A stretch of DNA of 46,399 nt from an uncultured Allomuricauda sp. (GTDB lineage: Bacteria; Bacteroidota; Bacteroidia; Flavobacteriales; Flavobacteriaceae), in assembly GCF_947258355.1 (NCBI RefSeq), contig NZ_CAMYIC010000019.1, forward strand, positions 1-46,399, read 5' to 3'. Under the pieces are notes generated by a model. The model was not told the origin of the DNA. It was given only the letters and a program-made list of their open reading frames with translations, and searched no databases. The translations under genes and the position numbers were made by a program. Shown in pieces: positions 17,079 through 25,838 of this stretch. How positions within the stretch are numbered: the stretch's first letter is position 1; each line of letters begins with the position of its first letter.

Positions 17079-18891
17079 TAAAATACACATTAAATGTAGT
17101 GCCTTTGTCAACTTCACTCTGCACTGTTATACTTCCGCCCATGGCTTCAATTTGGTTCCTTACCAGGTAAAGACCAAAGCCTTTAGCATCTTTTCTGTTA
17201 TGGAATGTTTTGTACATCCCAAAAATTTTGTCACCGTATTTATTTAAATCCATTCCCAAACCGTTGTCGGATATACTCAATAAAATGCTGTTTTTGGATT
17301 TAACTGCATTTAGAATAATTAGGGGTGCGCGACCTGGACTTTTGTATTTGACTGCATTGGAAACCAGATTTAGTATGATACTGTCCAAGTAGGCAGGTAC
17401 ACAATTTACTTCTAAATTTTTTCCAACATTATTTATGATTTTGGAGTTGTTCTCGTCCAGAAATGCGGAAAGATTTTGTAGCACCTTAACTATACTTTGA
17501 TGAAGGTTCAGGTTTTTCTTGGTTACCGATGTGTTGGTATTGACATCCACTACTTGATTTAGGTTGCCTAAGGTTTCCAGTAAACTGTCGGATGCATTGG
17601 AGAGCATATCAATGATTCGTTGTCGCTCCTTTGGGTCTTTTTCTGAGTTTAAAAAACCTAAGAGCATGGAGAAATTTGCTGAGTGGGAACGTAAATTGTG
17701 AGAAACAATGTGTGCAAAACTAATAAGCTTTTGATTCTGCGTAGAGGTAATATCTATCAAGCTTCTAAGTTGTTCCTGTTTCTTTTTCATTGCGGTAATG
17801 TCCAAACTCATACCAATAAGCCCGCATACCTTGCCTTCTAAATCAAAATGTGGAATTTTTGACGTTAGAAAATATGTGGTTTTTCCATTAAGCTTACTAA
17901 CGGTTTCTTTACCGATAATCGGTGTAAGGTGCTTCATGACCTGTATGTCCTCTTCCCTGGAAACTTTGGCCATTTCCTCACTATAAAGTTCAAAGTCGGT
18001 TTTACCAATAAGTTCCTCTACACTTTTGTTGAAGTAATTGCACTCGCCCTTGTTCACCAGTATTTTTCTCGATTCCAAGTCTTTCACATAAACGTTCAGA
18101 GGAAGGCTGTCCACCAAGGTAGAAAGTAATTGTTGATGTTCTTTTACTCTGGTCTTGGCCATTTCTTCATCATGAATATCTTTTATGGTTCCGAAAATTT
18201 TTCTGACTTTTCCATCTTTAACAAACGGTTTTCCCGTTATTCGAACCCATCTTTCCTCTCCATTATATGTAACCAGCATTAGTTTAGTGTCATAAGGTTG
18301 ATGATTTTCCCTAACCTTATGGAATAACATGGAAACTTTGTTTTGACTGTACCCTGATTTAAAAAAATCAATCGCCTCTAAGGCAGTTGGCTGATAGCTC
18401 TCGGGAACTTGATGTATGCGTTTGGTTTCCTTGCACCAAGAAAGTTTGTCCGTTTCAACCTCATATTCCCACCATCCAGTTTTGGATACTTCCACCTTGG
18501 TTTTTAAGATATTGTTCAACCAATCAATTTGTTTTTCCTTTTGAATTTCAGAGGTAATATCATCGGTTTGAACAATGGTCCCGATTACGTTTTCCTCTTT
18601 ATCGAACCATGGGGCGAAATAGCTTTTTAAATAACGGGTTTCATTGTTGGTCTCTGTTTTATGTTGTAATGTAAATGGCTTGTTATCCCGGAGTTTTTGT
18701 TTGAGGTCTGATGCCTCTGCATATAGTTTGAATATTTTGGTTTTCTGGTTTTTGTCCTGTGGGGGCAAACCAAATATCCCTAGCCAAGAACAAGAAGCGT
18801 CCAGCAATACTCCTTCTTTGCAAAGAAGTGCTGTTGCCTTAGGCAGTTGTTTTAATAAATAAAATTGGTCAATGCTCTCAGCTGCTTTCAA
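17065..18891 (-). CDS. Multi-PAS sensor histidine kinase
   Basis: No transmembrane helix is apparent, so this is a soluble sensor. Three PAS-like modules are visible: residues about 15-130, about 145-245 (PAS_3 type, with RWVRITGKPFVKDGKVRKIFG as its end), and about 255-375. The phospho-acceptor His is in VSHNLRSHSANFSMLLGFL. The ATPase domain has NLVSNAVKYK (N box), ISDNGLGMDL (G1) and GFGLYLVRNQ (G2). The ligand is unknown. It overlaps the response regulator gene by 14 bases and was probably its partner from the start. The 198 bases upstream (18892-19089) hold no clear promoter or gene. Confidence 0.93.
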   Translation of the reverse strand: MKAAESIDQFYLLKQLPKATALLCKEGVLLDASCSWLGIFGLPPQDKNQKTKIFKLYAEASDLKQKLRDNKPFTLQHKTETNNETRYLKSYFAPWFDKEENVIGTIVQTDDITSEIQKEKQIDWLNNILKTKVEVSKTGWWEYEVETDKLSWCKETKRIHQVPESYQPTALEAIDFFKSGYSQNKVSMLFHKVRENHQPYDTKLMLVTYNGEERWVRITGKPFVKDGKVRKIFGTIKDIHDEEMAKTRVKEHQQLLSTLVDSLPLNVYVKDLESRKILVNKGECNYFNKSVEELIGKTDFELYSEEMAKVSREEDIQVMKHLTPIIGKETVSKLNGKTTYFLTSKIPHFDLEGKVCGLIGMSLDITAMKKKQEQLRSLIDITSTQNQKLISFAHIVSHNLRSHSANFSMLLGFLNSEKDPKERQRIIDMLSNASDSLLETLGNLNQVVDVNTNTSVTKKNLNLHQSIVKVLQNLSAFLDENNSKIINNVGKNLEVNCVPAYLDSIILNLVSNAVKYKSPGRAPLIILNAVKSKNSILLSISDNGLGMDLNKYGDKIFGMYKTFHNRKDAKGFGLYLVRNQIEAMGGSITVQSEVDKGTTFNVYFNEES

Positions 18892-19089
18892 AACTCGGGG
18901 GTTGTCTTAAAACTTTATGTTCCTAAGAAATTTCTGACCAAAGTATGATTATTGGGTATTATCTATGAGTTAATGTTGTGAAAACACCTATAAATGTTGT
19001 ATTTGGCTATTTAACTTAGGTTTGACAAATATCAATTTTAAAGAAATTACCTACACTGGGTTTGTGGGTTCCAATATGTGCCGTGATTT

Positions 19090-19545
19090 TTATTTTACAA
19101 CAACGGTCTCTGGCACCAAACCTGTGTAATCACCACCATTTCGGATAACATCCCGCACTATGGAAGAGCTTATATAGGATTTACCAGAGGATGTCAATAG
19201 AAAAACCGTTTCGATTTCGGAAAGCTTTCGGTTGGTGTGGGCAATAGCCTTTTCAAACTCAAAGTCAGCGGGATTTCGAAGCCCCCTCAAAATAAAATTG
19301 GCGTCAATTTTTTTACAAAAATCAACGGTCATGCCTTTGTAGGTGGTCACCTTTATCTTGGGTTCATCTTTAAATGCTTCTTCAATAAAGTTAACACGTT
19401 CTTCCAAAGAGAACATGTATTTTTTATCCGCATTTATCCCAATGGCTATCACTAATTCATCAAAAAGGGTAACACCTCTTTTTATAATGTCATAATGTCC
19501 TAAAGTAAGTGGGTCAAAGGAACCGGGGAACAAAGCACGTCTCAT
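19090..19545 (-). CDS. coaD: Pantetheine-phosphate adenylyltransferase
   Basis: It makes dephospho-CoA from 4'-phosphopantetheine and ATP, the fourth step of CoA synthesis. The N-terminus reads RRALFPGSFDPLTLGHYDII, with the nucleotidyltransferase TxGH motif. The C-terminal SSSIVRDV matches the ISS(T/S)xVR signature. The length of 151 aa is normal. It follows ddl by 33 bases on the same strand. Confidence 0.97.
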   Translation of the reverse strand: MRRALFPGSFDPLTLGHYDIIKRGVTLFDELVIAIGINADKKYMFSLEERVNFIEEAFKDEPKIKVTTYKGMTVDFCKKIDANFILRGLRNPADFEFEKAIAHTNRKLSEIETVFLLTSSGKSYISSSIVRDVIRNGGDYTGLVPETVVVK

Positions 19546-19578
19546 GTTGTGGAATAAAGTTTTTTAAAAATACGGTTT

Positions 19579-20553
19579 CTATCGCAAAGCTTCAACAATG
19601 GCACTATCAAAAAGTGCCTCGAGTGAAATTCCGGCTGTATTTGCCTGTTGTGGCAGCAGGCTTTCTTCTGTAAGTCCCGGTGTGGTGTTTATCTCGAGAA
19701 GGTGTGGCTCATCACCTATAAAAATAAATTCACTCCGCGTATAGCCTTTTAATCCTAGGGTTTTATAAATAAACTCGGCCAATTGTCTCACTTTGGATTC
19801 CTGCTTTTCGGAAATTCTTGCAGGAGTTATCTCCTGTGACTTGCCCATGTATTTGGCCTCAAAATCAAAAAAATCATTTTCTGAAATGATCTCGGTGGCC
19901 GGGAACACTGTTACCTTATTATTATAAGTAATCACCCCAACGGAAACCTCCGTCCCATCTAAAAACGACTCAATGATGATTTGGGTATCTTCCTTAAAAG
20001 CATCATCGATGGCCTGGCCCAGACTCTCCTTTTTGTGTACTTTGGAAACGCCGTAGCTGCTACCGGCCCTATTAGCCTTCACAAAACAGGGAAGCCCAAC
20101 TTTGTCAACAATCGCGTCTTCATCAATAGTTTGTCCCTTGTTCAAAAAATAAGAAGTGGCGCAGGGAACACCATAAGGCTTAAGTGTACTAAGCAAGTCC
20201 CGTTTGTTAAAAGTAAGAGCCGCCTCGTAATGGTTGCATGATGTTTGTGGAATTCCCAAAAGCTCGAAATACGCTTGCATTAAGCCATCTTCTCCGGGAG
20301 TTCCGTGGATTGCATTGAAAACACAGTCAAAATGAACCGTGTTGCCATCAACACTAATGGTAAAGTCCGATTTTTGCATGGGATGCTCCCGATTACCTTC
20401 ATCCAAATAAAACCAACGGTCCTTTGTAATAATAATTCGGTACGGATTGTATTTGGCCCTATCCAAATATTTGTGCACTACATTTCCACTTTTAATGGAA
20501 ATATGGTACTCGCTGGAATAGCCTCCCATAATTATGGCAATGTTCTTTTTCAT
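19579..20553 (-). CDS. ddl: D-alanine--D-alanine ligase
   Basis: This cytosolic ATP-grasp enzyme supplies the D-Ala-D-Ala dipeptide for peptidoglycan. Its N-terminus is IAIIMGGYSSEYHISIKSG. Further motifs are HGTPGEDGLMQAYFELLGIP, FVKANRAGSSYGVSKV (ATP loop) and LLEINTTPGLTEESLLP, which holds the metal ligands and the substrate-binding segment. The length of 324 aa is normal. It is divergent from the PASTA gene across 79 bases. Confidence 0.97.
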   Translation of the reverse strand: MKKNIAIIMGGYSSEYHISIKSGNVVHKYLDRAKYNPYRIIITKDRWFYLDEGNREHPMQKSDFTISVDGNTVHFDCVFNAIHGTPGEDGLMQAYFELLGIPQTSCNHYEAALTFNKRDLLSTLKPYGVPCATSYFLNKGQTIDEDAIVDKVGLPCFVKANRAGSSYGVSKVHKKESLGQAIDDAFKEDTQIIIESFLDGTEVSVGVITYNNKVTVFPATEIISENDFFDFEAKYMGKSQEITPARISEKQESKVRQLAEFIYKTLGLKGYTRSEFIFIGDEPHLLEINTTPGLTEESLLPQQANTAGISLEALFDSAIVEALR

Positions 20554-20605
20554 TGACTTAAAAAATAACGCAAAGCCAAAATAAAGAAAAAAGGGTTGGC
20601 TTTCC

Positions 20606-20613
20606 TATATTTG
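20606..20613 (+). promoter_or_regulatory. -7 box for the PASTA-rluD unit
   Basis: TATATTTG is an exact TAnnTTTG match 19 bases before the ATG at 20633. I do not find a well-spaced TTG upstream, so the call rests on the -7 element and on its position between divergent genes. Confidence 0.5.
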
Positions 20614-20632
20614 TCCCGTTAAGGTGAACTAC

Positions 20633-21220
20633 ATGAAAAATTTTTTCAACTTTTTAAAGAGTAAAACTTTTCTCATCCAACTTGGATTGGCTGCGGTAGC
20701 TGTTCTGGTTTTGGTTTTTGTTGCTTTGCAATGGCTTAAGAGCACTACCAACCATGGAGAGTTTGTTGAAGTCCCTGATTTTTCCAAAATGTCGGTATCG
20801 GAGATGCGCAATGCAGTGGAGGAAGCGGGGCTTAGATATCAAGTTCTGGATTCATCGGAATATAACCCGGAGTATCCACGATTTTCCATATTGGACCAAA
20901 ATCCTCCAGCAGGAAACAAGGTGAAGGCCAATCGTAAAATTTATTTTACCGTTAATCCATCAGGATATAAAAAAGTAAGTGTGCCAGATATTATTCAAGT
21001 TACCCAACGAAATGCGTCTTCTATGTTAAGGGCAGTGGGACTGGATGTGGAGCGCGTAACTTATATTGATGAGCTCGGTAAGGATATGGTCTACCGCATG
21101 AAGCATAAAGGGAAATACATTAAACCCGGCGATCGGTTGCCCAAAACCTCAAAGGTGGAGTTGATCTGTGGTAATGGGACCATTCCCGGAAGCGCCAGAG
21201 TGCAGGCAGATTCCAATTAG
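20633..21220 (+). CDS. PASTA-domain membrane protein
   Basis: A short cytoplasmic N-terminus and one transmembrane helix (about residues 13-32) are followed by PASTA repeats: VEVPDFSKMSVSEMRNAVEEAGLRY, VSVPDIIQVTQRNASSMLRAVGL, and a shorter C-terminal unit. PASTA modules bind peptidoglycan or muropeptides in characterised proteins. There is no kinase or penicillin-binding domain, so it would be a stand-alone cell-wall-sensing or scaffold protein. The ATG at 20633 is preferred to the GTG at 20624. It ends 2 bases before the pseudouridine synthase gene and is divergent from ddl, another wall gene. Confidence 0.85.
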   Translation: MKNFFNFLKSKTFLIQLGLAAVAVLVLVFVALQWLKSTTNHGEFVEVPDFSKMSVSEMRNAVEEAGLRYQVLDSSEYNPEYPRFSILDQNPPAGNKVKANRKIYFTVNPSGYKKVSVPDIIQVTQRNASSMLRAVGLDVERVTYIDELGKDMVYRMKHKGKYIKPGDRLPKTSKVELICGNGTIPGSARVQADSN

Positions 21221-21222
21221 GC

Positions 21223-22254
21223 ATGGATACTTCGGAAAATCAGGACGAGCTTTCTCAGGATGATCTTTATGAGCATCATGGTTTTGTGGCTTCCAAAGGT
21301 CAAGAACCCTTACGTGTGGATAAATTCTTAATGAACTTTATCGAGAATGCCACACGGAACAAAATCCAACAGGCAGCTAAAAAAGGACATATTTGGGTAA
21401 ACGGTTCCATTGTAAAGCAAAACTACAAGGTAAAGGCAGGGGATGAGGTAAAGGTGATGTTCGAGCATCCGCCCTACGAGTTTTTATTGACCCCAGAAGA
21501 CATTCCATTGGATATTGTTTATGAAGATGATGTGCTATTGGTAGTGAACAAACCTGCAGGCATGGTGGTGCACCCCGGACATGGAAATTACTCTGGAACA
21601 CTGATCAATGCATTGGTCTATCATTTCGAAAATTTGCCCAATAATAGTTCGGACAGACCCGGATTGGTCCACCGAATTGATAAGGATACCTCGGGATTAT
21701 TGGTAATTGCGAAAACAGAATCGGCCATGACCCATTTGGCACAACAGTTTTTCGATAAGACCAGTGAACGTGAGTACGTGGCTTTGGTTTGGGGCAATGT
21801 GGAAGATGATGAAGGAACCATTGAGGGAAATATTGCCCGTAATCCAAAAAACCGATTGCAGATGATGGTTTTTCCCGATGGCGACGAAGGTAAAGAAGCT
21901 GTTACCCACTACAAGGTACTAGAGCGATTTGGGTATGTTACTTTGATTTCCTGTAAGTTGGAAACAGGAAGAACCCATCAGATTCGGGTACACATGAAAT
22001 ACATTGGGCATACCCTGTTCAACGATGAACGTTATGGGGGCGATAAGATTTTGAAGGGAACCACTTTTACCAAATACAAGCAATTTGTGGAAAATGCCTT
22101 TAAAGTATTGCCCAGACAAGCACTGCATGCCAAAACCCTTGGGTTTGAACATCCTGTAACGGGAGAGTTCATGCGTTTTGATTCTGAACTACCCGAGGAT
22201 ATGGTGAATTGCATTGAAAAATGGCGTGGTTATGCCAAGCATCACGAATCATAG
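21223..22254 (+). CDS. rluD: RluA/RluD-family 23S rRNA pseudouridine synthase
   Basis: It isomerises specific uridines to pseudouridine, in RluD's case in helix 69 of 23S rRNA. An S4 RNA-binding domain (RVDKFLMNFIENATRNKIQQA) is followed by the catalytic signature GLVHRIDKDTSGLLVIAKT, in which the Asp is catalytic. The motif KLETGRTHQIRVHM is also intact. The length of 343 aa fits. Assignment to RluD rather than RluC rests on the S4 domain and typical context and is likely but not certain. It is translationally close to the PASTA gene (2 bases). Confidence 0.9.
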   Translation: MDTSENQDELSQDDLYEHHGFVASKGQEPLRVDKFLMNFIENATRNKIQQAAKKGHIWVNGSIVKQNYKVKAGDEVKVMFEHPPYEFLLTPEDIPLDIVYEDDVLLVVNKPAGMVVHPGHGNYSGTLINALVYHFENLPNNSSDRPGLVHRIDKDTSGLLVIAKTESAMTHLAQQFFDKTSEREYVALVWGNVEDDEGTIEGNIARNPKNRLQMMVFPDGDEGKEAVTHYKVLERFGYVTLISCKLETGRTHQIRVHMKYIGHTLFNDERYGGDKILKGTTFTKYKQFVENAFKVLPRQALHAKTLGFEHPVTGEFMRFDSELPEDMVNCIEKWRGYAKHHES

Positions 22255-22260
22255 GTTTCA

Positions 22261-22276
22261 TCAATCTTAAGATTGA
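22261..22276. repeat. 16-base perfect palindrome after the pseudouridine synthase gene
   Basis: TCAATCTTAAGATTGA is a perfect palindrome 6 bases after the stop codon of the preceding gene and 66 bases before yaaA. No T-run follows, so it is not a standard terminator. It could be an operator for yaaA, an mRNA end hairpin, or chance. Confidence 0.4.
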
Positions 22277-22342
22277 AAACACCATTGGAATACACTTCCA
22301 AATAAGTAAAATCCTCGTTATTTTTACACAAAATTGAACAAG

Positions 22343-23104
22343 ATGAAAATTGTGATATCCCCGGCAAAGTCATTGGATTACGATACGACTTTGCCTACAT
22401 CAAAATATAGTCAGCCCCAATTTTTGGAACAAGCGGAAAAACTGAATTCCGTTCTTAAAAAGAAAAAGCCCAAAGCCTTGTCGGAGCTGATGTCCATTTC
22501 TGATAAACTGGCCGATTTAAATTGGGAACGCAATCAAAAATTTGAGCTTCCTTTTACCGCTGACAATGCGAGACCTGCCATTTATGCATTCAATGGGGAT
22601 GTGTATCAAGGTCTGGACGCCTATACCATCCCAGAAGATAAATTAGATCGTCTGCAGGATACCTTGCGAATCTTGTCTGGTCTTTACGGTGTGTTGAAAC
22701 CGTTGGATTTGATGCAGCCCTACCGATTGGAAATGGGAACACAACTCAAAGTAGGCCGCAAAAAGAACCTGTACGAGTTTTGGAAAGATCGGATTACGGA
22801 ATCCCTGAACAAGGAACTAAAGGATGGAGAGTTGTTCGTTAACCTGGCAAGTAACGAATATTTTAGTGCCGTAGACGATAAAAACCTTAAAGTTCCAGTA
22901 ATAGCACCTGTCTTCAAGGATTGGAAAAACGATAAATTAAAGGTTATCAGTTTTTATGCTAAAAAAGCACGCGGTTCCATGGTGCGTTATATTTTGGATA
23001 CAGGAGCCGAAACCTTGGACGATATCAAGAATTTTGACTACGATGGGTATCTCTTCAGTGAGGAGCATACGGTTAAGAAAAACGAACCGGTGTTCATCCG
23101 ATAA
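22343..23104 (+). CDS. yaaA: YaaA family peroxide stress protein
   Basis: YaaA limits intracellular free iron and so lowers DNA and protein damage during peroxide stress in E. coli. The N-terminal [13 protein letters not shown] is the family hallmark, and [40 protein letters not shown] and [10 protein letters not shown] are all present. The length is 253 aa from the ATG at 22343, which I choose over the TTG at 22334 because family members start at MKI. The 173 bases after it (to ppc) hold no gene. Confidence 0.95.
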   Translation: MKIVISPAKSLDYDTTLPTSKYSQPQFLEQAEKLNSVLKKKKPKALSELMSISDKLADLNWERNQKFELPFTADNARPAIYAFNGDVYQGLDAYTIPEDKLDRLQDTLRILSGLYGVLKPLDLMQPYRLEMGTQLKVGRKKNLYEFWKDRITESLNKELKDGELFVNLASNEYFSAVDDKNLKVPVIAPVFKDWKNDKLKVISFYAKKARGSMVRYILDTGAETLDDIKNFDYDGYLFSEEHTVKKNEPVFIR

Positions 23105-23277
23105 AAAACTTTGGTAAAATCCGAAGTAATCTTTAAGTTAAAGTCGACAAGGCGTGTTGTTACGATAAGAGTGCACATGCCTTAAATTGTGATACACTTA
23201 AATTTAACCCAGAGGTTATACTTTATTCACGACCTTTGAGTGTTTGTCCATTTTTAACACTAACATAAAACATATAC

Positions 23278-25827
23278 ATGCAGCAGCAGACTAAACGGTT
23301 AGAAGAATTTAAAAAATCGGTAACCAATAAATTCAATATCTATAACAGCCTTTTCTTGAGCTTGCCCTACAAGAATGTCGAAAATGTCGGGATTCTTATC
23401 CCTCTGTTACTCGACCAGTGCGAAAAAGGACTCAAGGAGGGGAAAGAACCACAAGAGATTTTGGAGGTGTTTTTCACCAACTTTGTGGACATTCAGGATG
23501 AACGGGAACGATTGGACTTTATGTTCAAAATAGTTCAGTACGTAGAGCGTCAAGTGGTGTTGTACGATAGCGTGGAAGATTCAGCATTTCCCAAGTTACA
23601 GGAATACAGTAGTTCCTTGACCATCAAGGACTATTTTGAATTGGTAAACCGAACCAAAAATTGGGACAAGGTCTCCAAAAAACTTTCCACCTTTAGTGCT
23701 CGCATCGTTTTAACCGCACACCCTACACAGTTTTATACCCCTGCGGTTTTGGACATTATTGCAGAACTACGCTCATTGATAGATGAGGATAGAATCCACG
23801 ATATTGATGTGACCCTACAACAATTGGGACTAACATCCTTGATCAATGCCAAGAAGCCTACGCCATTGGACGAGGCGAAAAACATTATCTATATTCTTCG
23901 TAATACCTATTATGATGCTGTTGGAGAACTATATCAATACGTAAAAAGCAATATTCGAGACGATAAGTTTGAGAATTATGACCTCATGAAGCTCGGATTT
24001 TGGCCCGGAGGGGACCGGGATGGAAACCCATTTGTAACGGCCGATATCACCAAGCAAGTAGCCGATGAGTTAAGGTTGACCTTGATGAAATGCTATTATA
24101 ACGAATTGAAAGGCCTCAGAAAGAAATTGACCTTTAAAAGCATGCAAGGGGAAATAGGTGCATTGAGTTCAAAACTGTACAATGCCATGTTCGACCCCAA
24201 TGCGCCGATTTCCTACGAAGGAATTATCGAGCACTTGGAAACCGTAAGGGAAAAATTGATAGCAGATTATCACGAGTTGTACCTGGATGAATTAGATCGG
24301 TTTATTGATAAGGTCCATATATTTAAAACACATTTTGCCACCTTGGATATTCGCCAAGACCATAGCAAGCACTTATTGGTGGTGGAAACTGTGCTGAAAA
24401 AGCAGGGCATTATCAAAGATAGCGTTGATGAGCTCAAAGAAGATGAATTGGTAAAGTTATTGCTAGAGGACAACTTCGCACTAAACCCAAAAGATTTTGA
24501 TGATGATATTGTAAAGGATACCATTGTCAATATCCAAAACTTAAAAGCAATTCAGGAGAAGAACGGTGAAGATGGTTGTAATAGATACATCATCAGTAAC
24601 TCAGAAGATATTTTTGCCGTATTGTTCGTATTCGGATTGTTCAGATGGTGCGGATGGGACGAGAAGGATATCACTTTCGATATTGTTCCGTTGTTCGAGA
24701 CCATGAAAGGTATGGATGCTTCCGAAGAAGTGATGCAAACCCTGTTCGATATCCCAAAATACAGAAAGCATTTGGAGCGAAGAAGAGATATTCACACCAT
24801 AATGCTCGGTTTCTCTGATGGAACCAAGGACGGTGGTTATCTAAAAGCCAATTGGTCCATATTAAAAACCAAAGAAACCTTGAGCAAGGTCTGTAAGAAA
24901 AACGGGATTGCCGCTATCTTTTTCGATGGTAGGGGTGGACCGCCGGCAAGAGGTGGAGGTAAAACCCACAGGTTCTATGCCGCTCAGACCAAGGATGTGG
25001 CCAACCACGAGATACAGCTGACCATTCAAGGGCAGACCATTACCAGTACCTACGGGACTAAAGAGCAATTTATGCATAACTCCGAGCAATTGCTCACCGC
25101 TGGACTAAGTAATAATCTGTTTGGCAAGGAACTTACCATTTCGGCAGCACAACGCAAATTGATTGAGGAGCTTTCTGAACTTAGTTTCGATAAATATGAC
25201 GCCTTAAAACAGCACGAAAAATTTATACCGTACTTAGAAAATAGAAGTACATTAAAATATTATACCAAAGCCAATATTGGTAGTAGACCAGGGAAACGTG
25301 GGAATAAAAAGCAGCTGACGCTTTCCGATTTACGAGCGATTTCATTTGTGGGTTCATGGAGCCAGTTAAAGCAAAACGTGCCGGGTTACTTTGGTTTGGG
25401 CTCAGCCATCCAGCAGTTGAAAGAGGAAGGAAGGTTGAACGAGGTAAAGAAACTGTATAAAGAAGTTCCTTTCTTTAAGGCCTTGATGCTGAACAGTATG
25501 ATGTCCTTGGCCAAGTCCAATTTTGATTTGACCAGTTACATGAAGGACGATCCTGAATTTGGTGATTTCTGGAAGATACTTCACGAGGAATTTGAATTGT
25601 CCAAAAAGATGCTCTTGCAGATTTCAGGACTCAAGATTTTAATGGAAGACGAGGCTGTATCAAGGGAATCGGTGGAAATAAGGGAAAAAATAGTGCTGCC
25701 ATTGTTGGTGATTCAGCAAAACGCACTTTACCATATTACACAAAACTCCGAATATAAGGAGTTGTACGAGAAAATTGTGACCCGCTCACTTTATGGAAAT
25801 ATCAATGCCAGTAGAAACTCGGCCTAG
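23278..25827 (+). CDS. ppc: Phosphoenolpyruvate carboxylase
   Basis: It fixes bicarbonate onto PEP to make oxaloacetate, refilling the TCA cycle. The catalytic motif TAHPTQ (His near residue 148) and GFWPGGDRDGNPFV are intact. The glycine-rich FDGRGGPPARGGGKTHRF loop, which covers the active site, is also present. The length of 849 aa is near the bacterial norm. It probably has its own transcript, since 173 bases precede it, although I find no convincing -7 box there. The next gene follows after 11 bases. Confidence 0.97.
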   Translation: MQQQTKRLEEFKKSVTNKFNIYNSLFLSLPYKNVENVGILIPLLLDQCEKGLKEGKEPQEILEVFFTNFVDIQDERERLDFMFKIVQYVERQVVLYDSVEDSAFPKLQEYSSSLTIKDYFELVNRTKNWDKVSKKLSTFSARIVLTAHPTQFYTPAVLDIIAELRSLIDEDRIHDIDVTLQQLGLTSLINAKKPTPLDEAKNIIYILRNTYYDAVGELYQYVKSNIRDDKFENYDLMKLGFWPGGDRDGNPFVTADITKQVADELRLTLMKCYYNELKGLRKKLTFKSMQGEIGALSSKLYNAMFDPNAPISYEGIIEHLETVREKLIADYHELYLDELDRFIDKVHIFKTHFATLDIRQDHSKHLLVVETVLKKQGIIKDSVDELKEDELVKLLLEDNFALNPKDFDDDIVKDTIVNIQNLKAIQEKNGEDGCNRYIISNSEDIFAVLFVFGLFRWCGWDEKDITFDIVPLFETMKGMDASEEVMQTLFDIPKYRKHLERRRDIHTIMLGFSDGTKDGGYLKANWSILKTKETLSKVCKKNGIAAIFFDGRGGPPARGGGKTHRFYAAQTKDVANHEIQLTIQGQTITSTYGTKEQFMHNSEQLLTAGLSNNLFGKELTISAAQRKLIEELSELSFDKYDALKQHEKFIPYLENRSTLKYYTKANIGSRPGKRGNKKQLTLSDLRAISFVGSWSQLKQNVPGYFGLGSAIQQLKEEGRLNEVKKLYKEVPFFKALMLNSMMSLAKSNFDLTSYMKDDPEFGDFWKILHEEFELSKKMLLQISGLKILMEDEAVSRESVEIREKIVLPLLVIQQNALYHITQNSEYKELYEKIVTRSLYGNINASRNSA

Positions 25828-25838
25828 ATTAGCAAAGA

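Noticed and set aside
23150..23192. Imperfect hairpin (AAGGC...GCCTT) between yaaA and ppc as a terminator
   Set aside because: The stem is short and bulged and no T-run follows.
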